Positions 35,097 through 46,857 of a stretch of 64,000 nucleotides of DNA are shown here, in pieces. The DNA lies in contig NC_089390.1 of the NCBI RefSeq assembly GCF_003171515.1, positions 8,870,274 to 8,934,273 of the forward strand. The letters are read 5' to 3'. This DNA comes from Pyrenophora tritici-repentis. Taxonomy: Eukaryota > Ascomycota > Dothideomycetes > Pleosporales > Pleosporaceae. The position numbers were made by a program, and so were the translations under genes. Under the pieces are notes generated by a model that saw only the letters and a program-made list of their open reading frames with translations, did no database searches and had not been told where the DNA came from. Every line of letters begins with the position of its first letter. Positions within the stretch are counted from its first letter, which is position 1.

Positions 35097-36239
35097 TCAA
35101 CTCACTTGCGCCTCTTCGGCTTCTTCTTCTTCATCGTCTTCATCAAGCTCCGATTGCGAGTTGTCTGATATCTCAATGGGCTCCTCGGTGCCGCCGCGTT
35201 TGGCCTTCTTTCTGCCGCCTTTGCCGCTGATGGTATCGAGGAAGTCGTTGTTGTTATGCTTTGATTGGAGCTTGGGAGCGTTTGCGACGTCTTGGAGGAA
35301 TAGGCGCTCGTCATAGGCGTTGAAGGCCCTGTTGTCCTAGAAAAGATGAGCTGCGCTCTGACAAGCGTGGCAAGTTAATATACCTGCTCGTCGTAATAGT
35401 TCAGCTTCTGCCATTGTTCTTGGTTGGTCGCCTTCATGAAAGCCTGAGTCAATTCTGCAGCTGTATCACCCCCGGTCTTCTTGACCTGTGCGAGGAAGGC
35501 CTTGGGCTCAGCGACCTTGGCGCCCTCTTGTGACTCCTTCTCGCGGCGGCGCTGGACTGCTTCGAGCTGGGCAGAGGCATCAATGTGGTGAAACTGTGTT
35601 CGGAGCTGGATGAGACCGTTGCAACGTGTGAGGTGGAGTTCGTCTGCGAGTGGTCAGCGCCTGCGTGCACAAACTACTGCCACCATGCTACTCACTATCG
35701 CGGAAAGCGCCTAGCATGTAAGTGGGCCCCTTGCCATCGTCCGACATGATCTGGCCGCCAAACGTCTGTACATTGAGTACATGGCCCTTTTCATTCGCAT
35801 CCTCGAAATTGGCAACGTAATCTTCCAAGTTGTCGTCGTCCACGGTCGCAACGGGCGCAGCTGGGGCTCCTTCACCCGTGGCGCCAGGGCGGTTGGTGCT
35901 GCGGGGCATAGTCCGCTCGAAGCCAGAGGCGATACCGAAGGCCTTTTGGCCAAAGCCCTTGGTCTTGCGCATGGCCTCGCCATACTGGACACCAGTAACG
36001 CGGTTGAAGTTTTCATGGATGTTGAGCGGAACGTCGACCTCAATGAAGCCCGACTCTTTCTTCAAGCGCACTTCGGATGGCTTGCTCCCGAATTCCTTGG
36101 TGAGCTTCTTGTCTGGGGGACGGTTGATGTACTGTAACACATACAGCTCCTGCTCGGCCATGTCGGGCGTGATGTAGACATCGTACTCGGCCACAACTGG
36201 GTCGTCGTCCTCGACCTCCATGTCCACAGGATTAGCCAT
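35097..36239 (-). CDS. RPC37: RNA polymerase III subunit Rpc37/RPC5 (Sin-like family)
   Basis: This is the TFIIF-like subunit of RNA polymerase III; with Rpc53 it acts in termination and reinitiation. There are three exons: 36239-35696, 35643-35384 and 35336-35097, 347 aa. The conserved domain runs DDPVVAEYDVYITPDMAEQELYVLQYINRPPD...VRLKKESGFIEVDVPLN...YGEAMRKTKGFGQKAFGIASGFER. Exon 2 restores FRDNELHLTRCNGLIQLRTQFHHIDA. The C-terminus is acidic (DEDDEEEEAEEAQVS). The frame continues upstream to 36473, but the family begins at 36239 (MANPVDMEVEDDDP). It is divergent from DDB1 with 232 bp between starts. Confidence 0.93.
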
Positions 36240-36471
36240 GCTATCAGCTCTTCTTTTTTGTCGGTGAAACGTCGGTCCCGTGAGTTGTTTGTGTGTGTGA
36301 AACAAAAAGCCAAAAGTTCCGCGCCCCGCAACGCGCAGTCGCGTGCGGTGGAGCCGCGGCCCGTGCAGCTCCATGACGGAATAGATCCGATATCTCCATC
36401 CCGCCAAACAGCAACAAGGCCAAATTGACAATCCGTCGTATTCATACTGCAGAGCGGTTTCAAACGTCGCC

Positions 36472-39400
36472 ATGGCCTACATTGCACCCATTCACCGGCC
36501 CAGCAGCGTCAGACATGCGCTGAAGCTCAGCTTCCTGTCTCCAGATGAGGATTGCCTCGTGGTCGCGTATGCAACACCACGACATTACCATACAAAGCGC
36601 TAAGATTAGTACAGGAAGTCAAACAGACTCGAATTCTACACACAGGAATCCGATGGATTGGCCCTAAAACATTCAAAGGCCATCTATGGCAAGGTTACTA
36701 TGCTTCAGAAGCTCCGGCCCGCGCTATCATCGACCGACCACCTCTTCGTAGGTACCGATCGTTTCATGTACTTTACCTTGTCATGGGATGCCGAAAAGAG
36801 ACAGCTCCAAACAGAAAAGTCTTTTGCCAGCGTTGCCGACAATGCTGCAAGAGAATCGCAAACAGGCGAGAGATGTCACATCGACCCGTCAGGACGCTTC
36901 ATGACGGTCGAAGTATACGAGGGCATCATAACTGTCATACCGCTGGTTCAGAGGGGAAAGAAGAGGAAGCAAGAGGCAGATATTGCCCACCTAGGGGAGC
37001 CCCAGCCCGTCCGATTACCCGAGATGTTCATTCGCTCGTCCGCCTTCCTCCGTCCACGATCACCCGACGAGAAGCCAAAGATGGCTCTTTTATACGAAGA
37101 CACACACTCGCAAGTCAAATTGAAGCTACGAGAACTCACATATGCCGGCGACGAAGTAGACTTGCAAGAAGGAGAGATATGCGAGAGTGATCTCGAGCTT
37201 GGGTCTAGCCACTTAATACCAGTCGAGAAACCCTCACATGGCCTAGTAGTCATCGGAGAAACCTCGATAGGATACTACGATGATGAGAGTGGAGAGATAC
37301 ACTCGGAGCCGCTCGACGAGGCCACCATTTTCGTAGCCTGGGAGCGCATTGACGCCCAACGATTCGTGCTTGCCGATGATTACGGCCGCCTATATATGTT
37401 CATGCTGGTTTTGAGTGCACAAGGCAAGGTGCAGTCGTGGAAACTAGATATAATCGGACAGACGTCTCGGGCATCGACTTTGGTATATCTAGACGCGGGC
37501 TACGTCTATGTTGGCTCGCATCAAGGCGATTCGCAGGTCATCAAGATTGCAGAAAAGTCCATGGAGATTGTTCAGACTTTCTCTAACATTGCTCCAATAC
37601 TCGATTTCACAATCATGGATATGGGGAACAGATCTGGCGAAGGCCAAACAAACGAATATTCTTCCGGCCAAGCACGGATAGTAACTGCCAGTGGCGCATA
37701 CCAAGATGGCAGTCTTCGAAGTGTCCGAAGCGGGGTGGGACTAGAAGATCTTGGTGTGTTAGGCGAGATGGAGCACATCTCTGATCTTTTCAGCTTGAAG
37801 TCGACTGCGTCTGCACAGTACGCGGATACGTTACTAGTGAGTTTTGTCAATGAGTCGCGCATATTCCGCTTCGATCCTCAGGGCGAGGTGGAGGAAGTGG
37901 ACGAGTTTGCTTCTCTCGCACTGGATGAGACAACACTAGCCGCGGCAAACATCTCACAAGGCCGAATTATACAAGTCACCAACGGGCGGGCTCGTATATG
38001 CGATCTAGATGGCGGCATGATCACATCTGAATGGCTACCAATGGGCGGGCCGACCATCACTGCAGCTTCCATCAACGAAAGCCATGTACTGGTATCCCTG
38101 GGGGGTGTAACCGTCGTGTCTATAAGCATGGCCAATGGTCTGCAGGTGGTCAAGGAGAAGACATTCGGTGCGGAAAGCCAAGTGGCTTGCATTGCTCTCC
38201 CATCAGACTCGAGCTCGATATGTTTCGTTGGTTTCTGGAACAATTCGGGACTCGCCATATGCTCTCTCGATACCCTGGAACCTGTCAAGACGGTCCAAAT
38301 CTCCGATGATTCTGTTCCGCGCTCGTTACTGCTTACACAAATCTTCCCGGGACAACCACCGTCGCTTTTTGTCGCTCTGGCCGATGGTAATGTCGTTACA
38401 TATGCTTTTGATCCGTCAACGCACGAGCTGTCTGGGAGAAAGAGCATTGTTCTCGGAACACGCGAAGCCACCTTCCGCGCTCTTCCCCGAGGTGATGGGC
38501 TTTTCAATGTCTTTGCAACCTGCGAGCATCCCTCTTTGATTTACTCATCCGAAGGTCGTCTCGTATACTCCGCCGTTACAGCCGAAAAAGCAACAACAGT
38601 GTGTCCATTCGATTCGGAAGCATACCCCGGCTCCGTCGCCATCGCCACCCCAGAAGATCTCCGCATCGCTCTTGTGGATACGGAGCGAACAACACACGTA
38701 CAAACACTAAAGGTCGATGAAACAGTACGACGCATAGCATACTCGCCGAGTTTGAAAGCTTTCGGGCTCGGCACCATCAAGAGGATATTGAAAAACGGCG
38801 AGGAAGTGATGGCCAGTCACTTCAAGCTCGTCGACGAGATCCAATTCAAGGAACTAGACAGCTACGCTCTCAACGAAGAAGAACTCATAGAATGCGTCAT
38901 GCGCTGCGAACTACCAGACGGCTCTGGCGGTGTCGCAGAGCGCTTCGTGATTGGCACCGCATACCTCGATGATCAAAGCACGACTTCAGAACGTGGCCGT
39001 ATACTCATTCTCGAAGTAACACCAGAACGCATCCTCAAGCTCGTGATGGAAATTGCAGTAAAAGGCGGATGCAGATGTCTAGCAACATGCGAAGGCAAGA
39101 TCGTGGCCGCGCTCATCAAGACAATAGTAATCTACGACGTCGAATATCCAACTCAAACCCCCTTCCTCACCAAACTAGCCACATTCCGCTGCTCCACAGC
39201 ACCAATAGACATCACGGTCAACGGGCCCAAGATTGTGATTGCAGACCTCATGAAATCACTCGTCGTCGTTGAATACACAAAAGGCGAGGCGGGCCTTCCA
39301 GATAAACTGGTCGAAGTAGCGCGGCATTACCAGATTACGTGGGCCACAGCCGTGGCAGAGGTAGACACGAACATGTATCTCGAAAGCGACGCCGAGGGTA

Positions 39401-39924
39401 ATCTTATGGTGCTATACCGCGACCCGAATGGTGTCACGGACGATGATAAGAGACGGTTGAATGTTAGCTCAGAGATGCTGCTCGGTGAAATGGTGAATCG
39501 TATACGTAGGATAGATGTCTTGACGGCTTCCGACGCGGTTGTTATTCCTAGAGCTTTCGTCGGTACTGTGAGTCCCCTCCACCCACATTCTTTCCTGGCG
39601 TATAATGTACTAAGAGTGAAACAGGTCGAAGGCTCCATCTATCTCTTCGGCCTCATATCTCCCGCCCACCAAAACCTCCTTATGACGCTGCAATCCAACC
39701 TCGGCGCTCTCATTCCCGCACCAGGCGACATGGACTTTGCCAAGTTCCGCGCGTTCAAGAATGGGGTAAGGCAAGAGGAGGAGCCGATGCGTTTTGTGGA
39801 CGGGGAGTTTGTAGAGAGGTTTTTGGATCAGGGTGAGGAGGTGCAGGTCAAGGCTATTGAGGGGTTAGGTGTGGGACTTGAGGAGGTTAGAGGTTTGATT
39901 GAGGGGTTGAGACGGTTGCATTAA
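36472..39924 (+). CDS. DDB1: UV-damaged DNA-binding protein 1 (DDB1), CUL4 adaptor
   Basis: DDB1 is the triple beta-propeller adaptor of the CUL4 ubiquitin ligase and acts in nucleotide-excision repair and genome stability. There are three exons, 36472-36566, 36615-39567 and 39625-39924, 1115 aa. Intron 1 (48 bp) joins MAYIAPIHRPSSVRHALKLSF...CLVVA to KSNRLEFYTQESDGL, the DDB1 hallmark. Intron 2 (57 bp, GTGAGT to ACAG) is in frame and stop-free, so an unspliced reading exists. Splicing joins FVGT to VEGSIYLFGLI, as in other DDB1 proteins. Propeller A starts at residue 1. The C-terminal helical part ends PMRFVDGEFVERFLDQGEEVQ...VRGLIEGLRRLH. Confidence 0.95.
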
Positions 39925-40309
39925 GGGGATCAGGGTCAAGTAGTCTTATTGCGCAGAACACATTTGTCACGACATGAGAGTCATGGACACATGTGTGGAA
40001 TGAATGCAGTTGATTGATTGTAACCCGACTACTCTACACGTTTCTGGTAAGACGATGACGATAAGGGAATAACGTGGTAAGTTTTTGGTCCTGTCCGATG
40101 GTGGCGGTAACGGAAAGGCTTTGTAAGTTGAGTGGCCTTGGTTCGGAATGTTGGTCCCGGAAAGACGCCGTAAAATGATAAACGTTAGTCGGATGATGGC
40201 GGTAATAGCAACGTCTCGTAACCTAATTGATATGCGCCCAAACACCCTGCCTGCTAAATCACGGGCTAAATCAGATCCAAATACATTTCGACAATGAGAA
40301 AAGGCAGTC
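39925..40309. other. Convergent spacer
   Basis: The 385 bp between DDB1 and the low-complexity gene hold no supported feature. Open frames running into it on the minus strand are shadows. Confidence 0.4.
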
Positions 40310-41182
40310 TCAATGCGTGTGCTCGACTGCCATGGGCTCGACAACAATGTCCTCGCCTTTGCGCTCGACGTCGTTTTTCTCTCCCTCAACGTCCACGTGA
40401 TCCGCCTCGGCGTCTTCGTGTGGCTCTTGCACTTGCTCATGCACCTGCTCCTCCCCCTGACCATGCTTCTGCTCTTGCTCTTGCTGCTGCTGAACCCCAT
40501 TCTTCTTTCCCTTGTTCTTCTTCCTACGCCTGCTCTTGCCTGTCTTCTTAACCGTCACAGGACCAGGGACAGGACCAGAGGCAGGGGCTACAAGATGGTC
40601 GGGAGGATTAGTAGGAATGTTCACGCCTCCAGGCGCATATCTGTAGTTGTGCCAATGCTGAGAAATACCCCACTGTACGCTATCGAATTGGTTGGCAAAT
40701 GGTGGGGCGGGTACGGCGGGCCCAGGTGTATAGCCGTGGCCGAAATGTGCGTTGTTCGCATAGGCAGGAGCATGTTGTAGAAGGATGGGTGGCGAAAGCC
40801 TAGTAGCGAAGGCGGCATTGGCAGCAGGAATGTAGTGGCCTGGCAGGGTGTTCGTACCGCAGGTGAGCGGCTGCTGGTATACGCAGGGCTTGGTGGCCGG
40901 GTAGTAGCGGACGGTGGCGTAGCCTGACTGCTGTTGTTGAAGATGAAGATTGGCAGGGCAAAGGCGATAGTCGGCTTTCTTATTACTGTTGACGTATTGC
41001 TGGTGGTTCAAGGCTACGGCCGAGGCAGGATGCATTGACTGACGCTGCTTGAATCCAGGTGCTGATGCCTTGAGTGTGCTAACTGGTGCCAATGTCGGCG
41101 CCCTGGCCTCATCGTCGTCAATGTTGGACATGGGGGATGCTTCAAGGGGCTTTTTCTTCTTGATGAGAGTAACAGTAGCCAT
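40310..41182 (-). CDS. Hypothetical low-complexity protein with basic cluster
   Basis: I do not recognise this 290-aa protein. It is a single exon. The N-terminus is short and basic (TLIKKKKPLEA), and the middle is rich in Ala, Pro, Tyr, Gln and His (VRYYPATKPCVYQQPLTCG, FGHGYTPGPAVPAPPF). A strongly basic cluster, KKTGKSRRRKKNKGKK near 210-225, looks like a nuclear localisation or RNA-binding signal. The last 60 residues alternate Gln, Glu, His and Val (QQQQEQEQKHGQGEEQVHEQVQ). No signal peptide or membrane segment is seen. The whole protein looks disordered; a gene is likely because the frame is long and begins and ends cleanly. Confidence 0.55.
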   Translation of the reverse strand: MATVTLIKKKKPLEASPMSNIDDDEARAPTLAPVSTLKASAPGFKQRQSMHPASAVALNHQQYVNSNKKADYRLCPANLHLQQQQSGYATVRYYPATKPCVYQQPLTCGTNTLPGHYIPAANAAFATRLSPPILLQHAPAYANNAHFGHGYTPGPAVPAPPFANQFDSVQWGISQHWHNYRYAPGGVNIPTNPPDHLVAPASGPVPGPVTVKKTGKSRRRKKNKGKKNGVQQQQEQEQKHGQGEEQVHEQVQEPHEDAEADHVDVEGEKNDVERKGEDIVVEPMAVEHTH

Positions 41183-41592
41183 GACTGGAGGAAAGAAGAT
41201 GGAGGGTAGTTTGAAGCGGCAGAGGGGTTTAACTAGGAGTAATGTGGTAGAGAAATAAACATCAACTGAAGAAGTGACCCAGGAAATATTTTATTTGAAC
41301 CATACTCATCTTACGCTCTAACATATGCACTACCATGGTTGAAAATGTACTTGATTCGGGAATGAACATGTGTACAACTCTGGTAGTCATAATGTGGGTG
41401 CCTACAGTTATTAGGTTCGAAATGCATTATGTGCCTTGAGGAGTTGTGTGGCACTGTGTCATCGAGAAGTTTTTGAGAAGGTCAAGACGTCAAAGTGGGT
41501 ATGTGGCAGTGTGCTACCATGGTTGTTGGCAGTCGGCATGCTCCAGGGACAGGATTGATTCGAAGGATAGAGTGGGCTTGCCGTCACCAGCC
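41183..41592. other. Spacer
   Basis: About 410 bp between two minus-strand genes, with no supported feature. Confidence 0.4.
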
Positions 41593-42297
41593 CTACTTCA
41601 ACACACCATCGTCATCACTGCTCTCGTCGGCCTGGGTATCCTTTACGCTATCAAGCTCGACCGTGTCCTCGCCTTCGTCTTCATCCCGGTAGCCGTCTGC
41701 ACCGGCGTCGGTGTCGCGATCGAGTAGTGGGGCCTCGCCAGTCGTGGCTACCACGCTCTTCTTTTCCGTCTCTTCCCTCATGCCAATGATGACGCTGCCC
41801 GCTACCAGCATGGCTGCGCCGAGCCACCATAACCCCGGTAGACTCTCCCTGAAGATGAAAAAGCTGAGTACTGCGGTAACGATGAAGTTGGCCGACGTGT
41901 TAATGATGCTGACGCGCACGGTCGAAGAAGCGAGGGTCAAGGCGCGAGTGAAGAGACCCCACATTATGGCGTTGAAGAGGAGGTTCATGCCGAAGAAGAG
42001 CTACGTTGTGGGTTAGTATGGTAGCTGAGATGGGAGCAAATGCGGCGATTACGCACACTCCGTATTCCGTATTCGACGAGCTTATTGGAGGCGCTTAGGC
42101 CGAACGCTAGGGCTATGGAGCTCGACCACGAAGCTGTGAGCTCTGTTGTCGTGCTACGTTATCGTCAGTTGCTTTGTAGACGTGGTCGATGCGACGACGC
42201 CATCTTACAGCTTTGCGAATACGCCATTAAAGGCAGCGCATGCGCCGCTGGAAATGGCGAGCATCAACCATGCCGACTTTGTTTGTGGGAGAGACAT
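41593..42297 (-). CDS. TMEM42-like membrane protein (EamA/DMT fold)
   Basis: This small multi-spanning protein is related to TMEM42 and the drug/metabolite transporter fold. There are three exons: 42297-42209, 42153-42057 and 42000-41593, 197 aa. Splicing gives SAWLMLAISSGACAAFNGVFAKL-TTTELTASW...NKLVEYGIRS-LFFGMNLLFNAIMWGLFTRALTLASSTVRVSIINTSANFIVTAVLSFFIF, then ESLPGLWWLGAAMLVAGSVIIGM. About four to five membrane segments are visible. The C-terminal 50 residues are acidic and polar. The substrate is unknown. Exon 2 is only 97 nt, and its acceptor was chosen because it alone restores the TTTELT reading. Confidence 0.85.
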
Positions 42298-42742
42298 GGT
42301 GTTGGGATGCAGTCGACGGAAGCCGACGTTGCACTCGAGGTTGATGGATGATCTGCAAGCGGATGCGCTGCCGCGCCTAGTCATGTATGGGGGTACCTGC
42401 ATTACAGTCTGTTTCGCCTTCTTGGACACAGATATGGCACATTTATCGTCTTCACATCAGCATGTCACAACACAAGACCGTCATGTCATAATATAGATGA
42501 ATCATTCTGCATCAACCCTGACGCGGTTTCCAAAATCATTCCTAAACGCCATTTCATGCCAGAGGTATCGTGAAGCCTTGTTTGACCCATAACGCCGAAG
42601 ATTGTGACATGGCGCCGCCCGAACATGACGGTAGCCATCACACCTCTAGAGAGCATACTGCGCCGTCACCCATCTGCCATGATTGTAGGGGCGCATGTTC
42701 ACCTTTGTTATTATGAAGCACAAGCTGTGCCAAAGACCAACT
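42298..42742. other. Spacer
   Basis: About 445 bp between the TMEM42-like gene and the TOA2 3' end. Nothing recognisable is seen. Confidence 0.4.
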
Positions 42743-43201
42743 CTATGTCTCGCCGGGACGCTTCGCGTTGCAGCTGACAATCTTGACCCGGTCGGCGTGA
42801 ATTGTGTGGGTATTATCCAGCTTAAAGTTGATATCCTTGATGATAAACGTCCAAACGTCGTCACAGAAACGGTAGGTATCGAGATGTCCCTAAAGTGCCT
42901 CTAGTCAGTATGCGAGGCAGCCACCGTGTCAGGCAAGCGCAAGCGCAACCGACCTTGAACGTCAGGCGCGATTTGACCTTCTCCGAAAGTACATCGGCAA
43001 CGGCTCGATCAAAGTTGAGGAGGATCTTCATGGCGAGCTGAGGCTCAATCCGGCGCTCGGTAATGAGGTTGTCCAGCGTGTCTGTAAGGGACCCGCCCAG
43101 ACTGTCCTCTGTTAGCAAGCCGTCTTGTCGTGGTCCTGTAGTCGCATCAAGTACCTGCTTCGGCGGTAGAGCTCGTAGTACTTGGTGTTATCCGTGGCCA
43201 T
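42743..43201 (-). CDS. TOA2: Transcription factor IIA small (gamma) subunit
   Basis: This TFIIA subunit stabilises TBP on the promoter. There are three exons: 43201-43155, 43101-42954 and 42889-42743, 113 aa, the normal size. Splicing gives [85 protein letters not shown]. The first part is the four-helix bundle and the last exon is the beta-barrel. Donor 2 is an uncommon GTCGGT. No single open frame covers the gene, so it is easily missed. It is divergent from VMA16, with 240 bp between start codons. Confidence 0.95.
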
Positions 43202-43441
43202 GTTGGAAGTGTTTGCGACAGCAGCTTGAGACTTGAAATGGTTGCAGGTGGCGCCAAAGACACGGCGGATGGTTGATGGGGGGAGCTTTGAGAGAGCTGG
43301 CCTTAGTAAGCCGGCTTTAGCGCGACGCGGCTTGTTCCGCATGCATCATCGACAGCTTCGCAGCGAGGAGACGGGTCAATCACGAAGCTCCAGCCGCCAA
43401 CCTCACCATCCATCTCTCCCTCACCATCCCATACACCGAAC

Positions 43442-44240
43442 ATGTCTCTTTCTTACGGAACGGGCGGTGCGACCGCCGCCCTCGCTGTGGTTGGCCTGTG
43501 TATGTAGCGCGCGCTGTGGCGCAGGCAATAGCTAACGCCCATCAGACATGCTCTTCAACGACGAAGGAGAAGCTTTCAACGTATGCACGCGTTATGCCAA
43601 ACTCAGCCGGATATGACTAAAGCCTCTTTCAGGTCGGCGCCTTCCTCGAAACCGTATCACCATACACGTTTGCTAGTATCGGAATCGCGCTATGCATCGG
43701 TCTCTCCGTCGTAGGATCCGCATGGTACGTCTGCTATACCAGGACTTGCATCGAGGCGCATCTGACAGTAGTGAAGGGGTATCTGGACAACCGGTGTGTC
43801 CATCCTCGGCGGAGGTGTCAAGGCACCACGGATACGAACTAAGAACTTGATCTCCATCATCTTCTGCGAAGTTGTCGCCATCTACGGCGTCATCATGGCC
43901 ATCATCTTCTCCTCCAAGATGAACCAGCTCGGAGACGCTGAGCTGCTCTACTCTGGCTCAAACTACTTTACCGGATATGCGCTGTTCTGGGCTGGAATCA
44001 CCGTGGGCATGTGCAACTTGATCTGTGGTGTGTGTGTGGGTATCAACGGAAGCAGCGCTGCCTTGGCCGACGCTGCGGACCCTGCACTGTAAGCTCTAGA
44101 TATGTTTGCACGCTACCCCGTCATTAACACGTTCCAGCTTCGTCAAGATTCTGACTATCGAAATCTTCGCTGCCATTCTCGGTTTGTTCGGTCTCATCAT
44201 TGGTCTGCTCATGCAAAGCAACGCAAAGGACTTTGAGTGA
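43442..44240 (+). CDS. VMA16: V-type ATPase proteolipid subunit c''
   Basis: This is a subunit of the membrane-embedded proton ring of the vacuolar ATPase. There are five exons: 43442-43499, 43546-43580 (35 nt), 43633-43724, 43777-44088 and 44138-44240, 199 aa. Splicing gives [82 protein letters not shown]. The proton-carrying Glu is E93 in the middle of a hydrophobic helix. [25 protein letters not shown] is the last helix. Length and order agree with c'' rather than the c or c' subunits, which are about 160 aa. Confidence 0.95.
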
Positions 44241-44631
44241 GTGAGGAAGAATCTGCCTGTCCATGCTGGCCCACCACGACGCATTACGTCGGTCCTCGGT
44301 CATATCCGGGATGCGACTACGAGGAACCACACTCATATCTCAGCATACGGCGCTGGACGGAAGTCACGGAAGGGGGTCTACAGAGGTTGTACAATGTACA
44401 TAGGGAAGGCGCTTGTATAATGCATGTACCATGAGCGAATATCGGCGTTAAATACCTTCTATTTTTTAGCGAGTATCCAGAAATCCCATTTGCGCAAACT
44501 TCTGTGACTGAATCTGACTAAGTGTTGCGGCGCATCATCAATGGTCTGTGCTCGATCCCGTTAGGTCATATACATGGTGGGATGTGAGCTTTACTCCACC
44601 CCGCTCAGCCTCATTCTCGCAAACTTTGAAC
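44241..44631. other. Spacer
   Basis: About 390 bp between VMA16 and the molybdenum cofactor gene. No supported feature. Confidence 0.4.
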
Positions 44632-46857
44632 ATGAGTACCATTAGTTCCAAGCTAAAGGCAGCGATCTTGATTGTTTCCGAGACTGCCGCTCAAGACCCT
44701 TCAACTGATAAATGCATACCGATTCTCAAACATGTCTTCGGCAGTCTCGGCAACGACCAATGGGAAGTCAGCGAGACCGAGATCGTACCCGACAACAGCC
44801 TCACGATACAGAAGACCATAAGAAACTGGTCAGATAGTGCCGACCCCATGAATTTGATTGTTACAAGTGGTGGAACTGGATTTGCAACAAAGGATGTCAC
44901 TCCGGAGGTGCGCATTCTCATCTAGGACTCTAGCCGAAGACAGGCGACTGACAATTCAAAGGCAGTCACACCCCTGATTGACAGGCATGCTCCAGGTCTT
45001 GTGTAAGAGATATACTAGTGTACATGTAGTAAGAGGCTGACTATACGCCAGCCATGGCATGCTCACAACTTCATACGCAATAACACCTTGTCCGTCTCAT
45101 ACTCCAAAGTTTAGAGATAAGCTAATATCTGTCAGTTGCACTCATGGCAAGACCCGTTGCTGGTCTTCGAAAACAGACTCTGATCTTGACTTTGCCTGGA
45201 TCACCCAAAGGCGCGAAGGAAAACCTGGAGGCAGTGCTCAAGCTCTTACCCCATGCATGTATCCAAGCGGCAGGTGCCGAATCCAGGCCACTGCATGTCG
45301 GGGGAGTAAAGAAACTCGAAAAGGATGCAGGTGTCACGCCTAGTGGTGCGAGTGTAGGTACCACCTGCGGACATAACCATGGTCATTCTCACGGCCATGG
45401 TAGCCATACAGCACCAAGAGCACACACGAAACCGGAAGAGCGTCCGCAGTCAAACGACCCTTCAGCAGGGCCAACACAAAGATACCGATCTTCTCCCTAT
45501 CCTATGTTGGCTGTTGAAGATGCTCTAAACGTCATTAAAGAGCAAACGCCGGCTCCTATTGTGGAAAAGGTACCAGTTGACATGAGGATAGGCGGCTCTG
45601 TTCTTGCTGAAGATGTCAAAGCGACTGAGTCCGTCCCAGCTTTCAGAGCAAGCATTGTCGACGGTTATGCTGTCAAGATCCCATCTTCTGGTAAATTCCA
45701 AAAGGGCGTATACCCTGTATCTATCATCTCACACGCCCAAGCTGGAGAGGTCGCAGAGTTGAAGGAAGGAGAGATTGCGCGTATCACTACCGGTGCACCG
45801 CTTCCCCCTGGTGCTGATGCGGTGATCATGGTCGAGGACACTGTGCTGAAGAGCTTGACAGAAGATGGTCACGAAGAGAAGGAAATTGAGATCCTTACAG
45901 ATGAGATCAAACCAAACGAGAACGTCCGTGAAGTGGGTAGCGATGTCAAAGAAGGGGAAACTATCCTGAAGAAGGGCGAAGGCGTCACAGTTGTGGGTGG
46001 TGAATTTGGGCTTCTCGCTTCTGTGGGCACGCGGGAAGTGTCTGTATACAGAAGACCTCTTATTGGTGTTCTGAGCACTGGAGACGAGATCATCCAGCAT
46101 AACAGAGAAGGTCCACTGCATCTGGGGGAGGTGCGCGATACAAATCGTCCAACAATCATCACCGCTGCCCGTAGTCACAGATTCGAAGTCATCGATCTCG
46201 GAATCGTCTCGGATAAGTAAGTTTCAAATCCACAAACCACACCAACATTCCAGCAAGACTAACCAACGTAACAGGCCCGGTACCCTCGAACAAACCCTCC
46301 GTGACGCCTTCCGCAAATGCGACGTAATCATAACCTCTGGCGGCGTCTCTATGGGCGAACTCGACCTCCTCAAACCCACCATCGAGCGCTCCCTTGGCGG
46401 AACAATCCACTTTGGCCGCGTAAACATGAAACCTGGGAAACCCACCACCTTTGCCACCGTCCCCGTCAAAGACAACGCCGGCAACCACGTCACCAAGAGC
46501 ATCTTCTCGCTCCCCGGTAACCCTGCGTCGGCAGTCGTGTGCTTCCATCTTTTCGTCTTACCTGCGCTGCATCAGCAGGCTGGTATCAAACCCGTTGGAT
46601 TGCCGCGGGTGACGGTAGTGTTGGAAGAGGATATCAGAATGGACAAGGGAAGACCAGAGTACCATCGTGCGCTTGTTGTGACAAAGGAGGATGGGCTACT
46701 GTATGCCAGTTCAACGGGTGGTCAGCGAAGTAGTCGCATTGGTAGTTTCAGAGGCGCCAACGCGCTGCTTTGTATGCCGCAGGGTGATGGTAGTATAAAG
46801 AAGGGCGAGAAGGTTATTGCACTTCTCATGGGGAAGCTGGGAGAGCTGGAACGTTGA
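44632..46857 (+). CDS. cnxE: Gephyrin-type molybdenum cofactor enzyme (MogA-MoeA fusion)
   Basis: This enzyme adenylates molybdopterin (G domain) and inserts molybdate (E domain), the last steps of Moco synthesis needed by nitrate reductase. There are five exons: 44632-44907, 44962-45002, 45052-45089, 45136-46216 and 46275-46857, 672 aa. The N-terminal MogA-like domain contains ILIVSETAAQDPSTDK and IVTSGGTGFATKDVTPE-AVTPLIDR, then LVHGMLTTSYAITPFALMARPVAGLR after three introns. A His-rich linker (45366-45410) follows. The E domain shows DALNVIKEQTPAP, FRASIVDGYAV, GAPLPPGADAVIMVEDT, STGDEI, TSGGVSMGELD and PGNPASAVVCF. Exons 2 and 3 are 41 and 38 nt. Intron 3 has the uncommon donor GTCCGT but restores the conserved ITPFALMARP. 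Confidence 0.95.
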
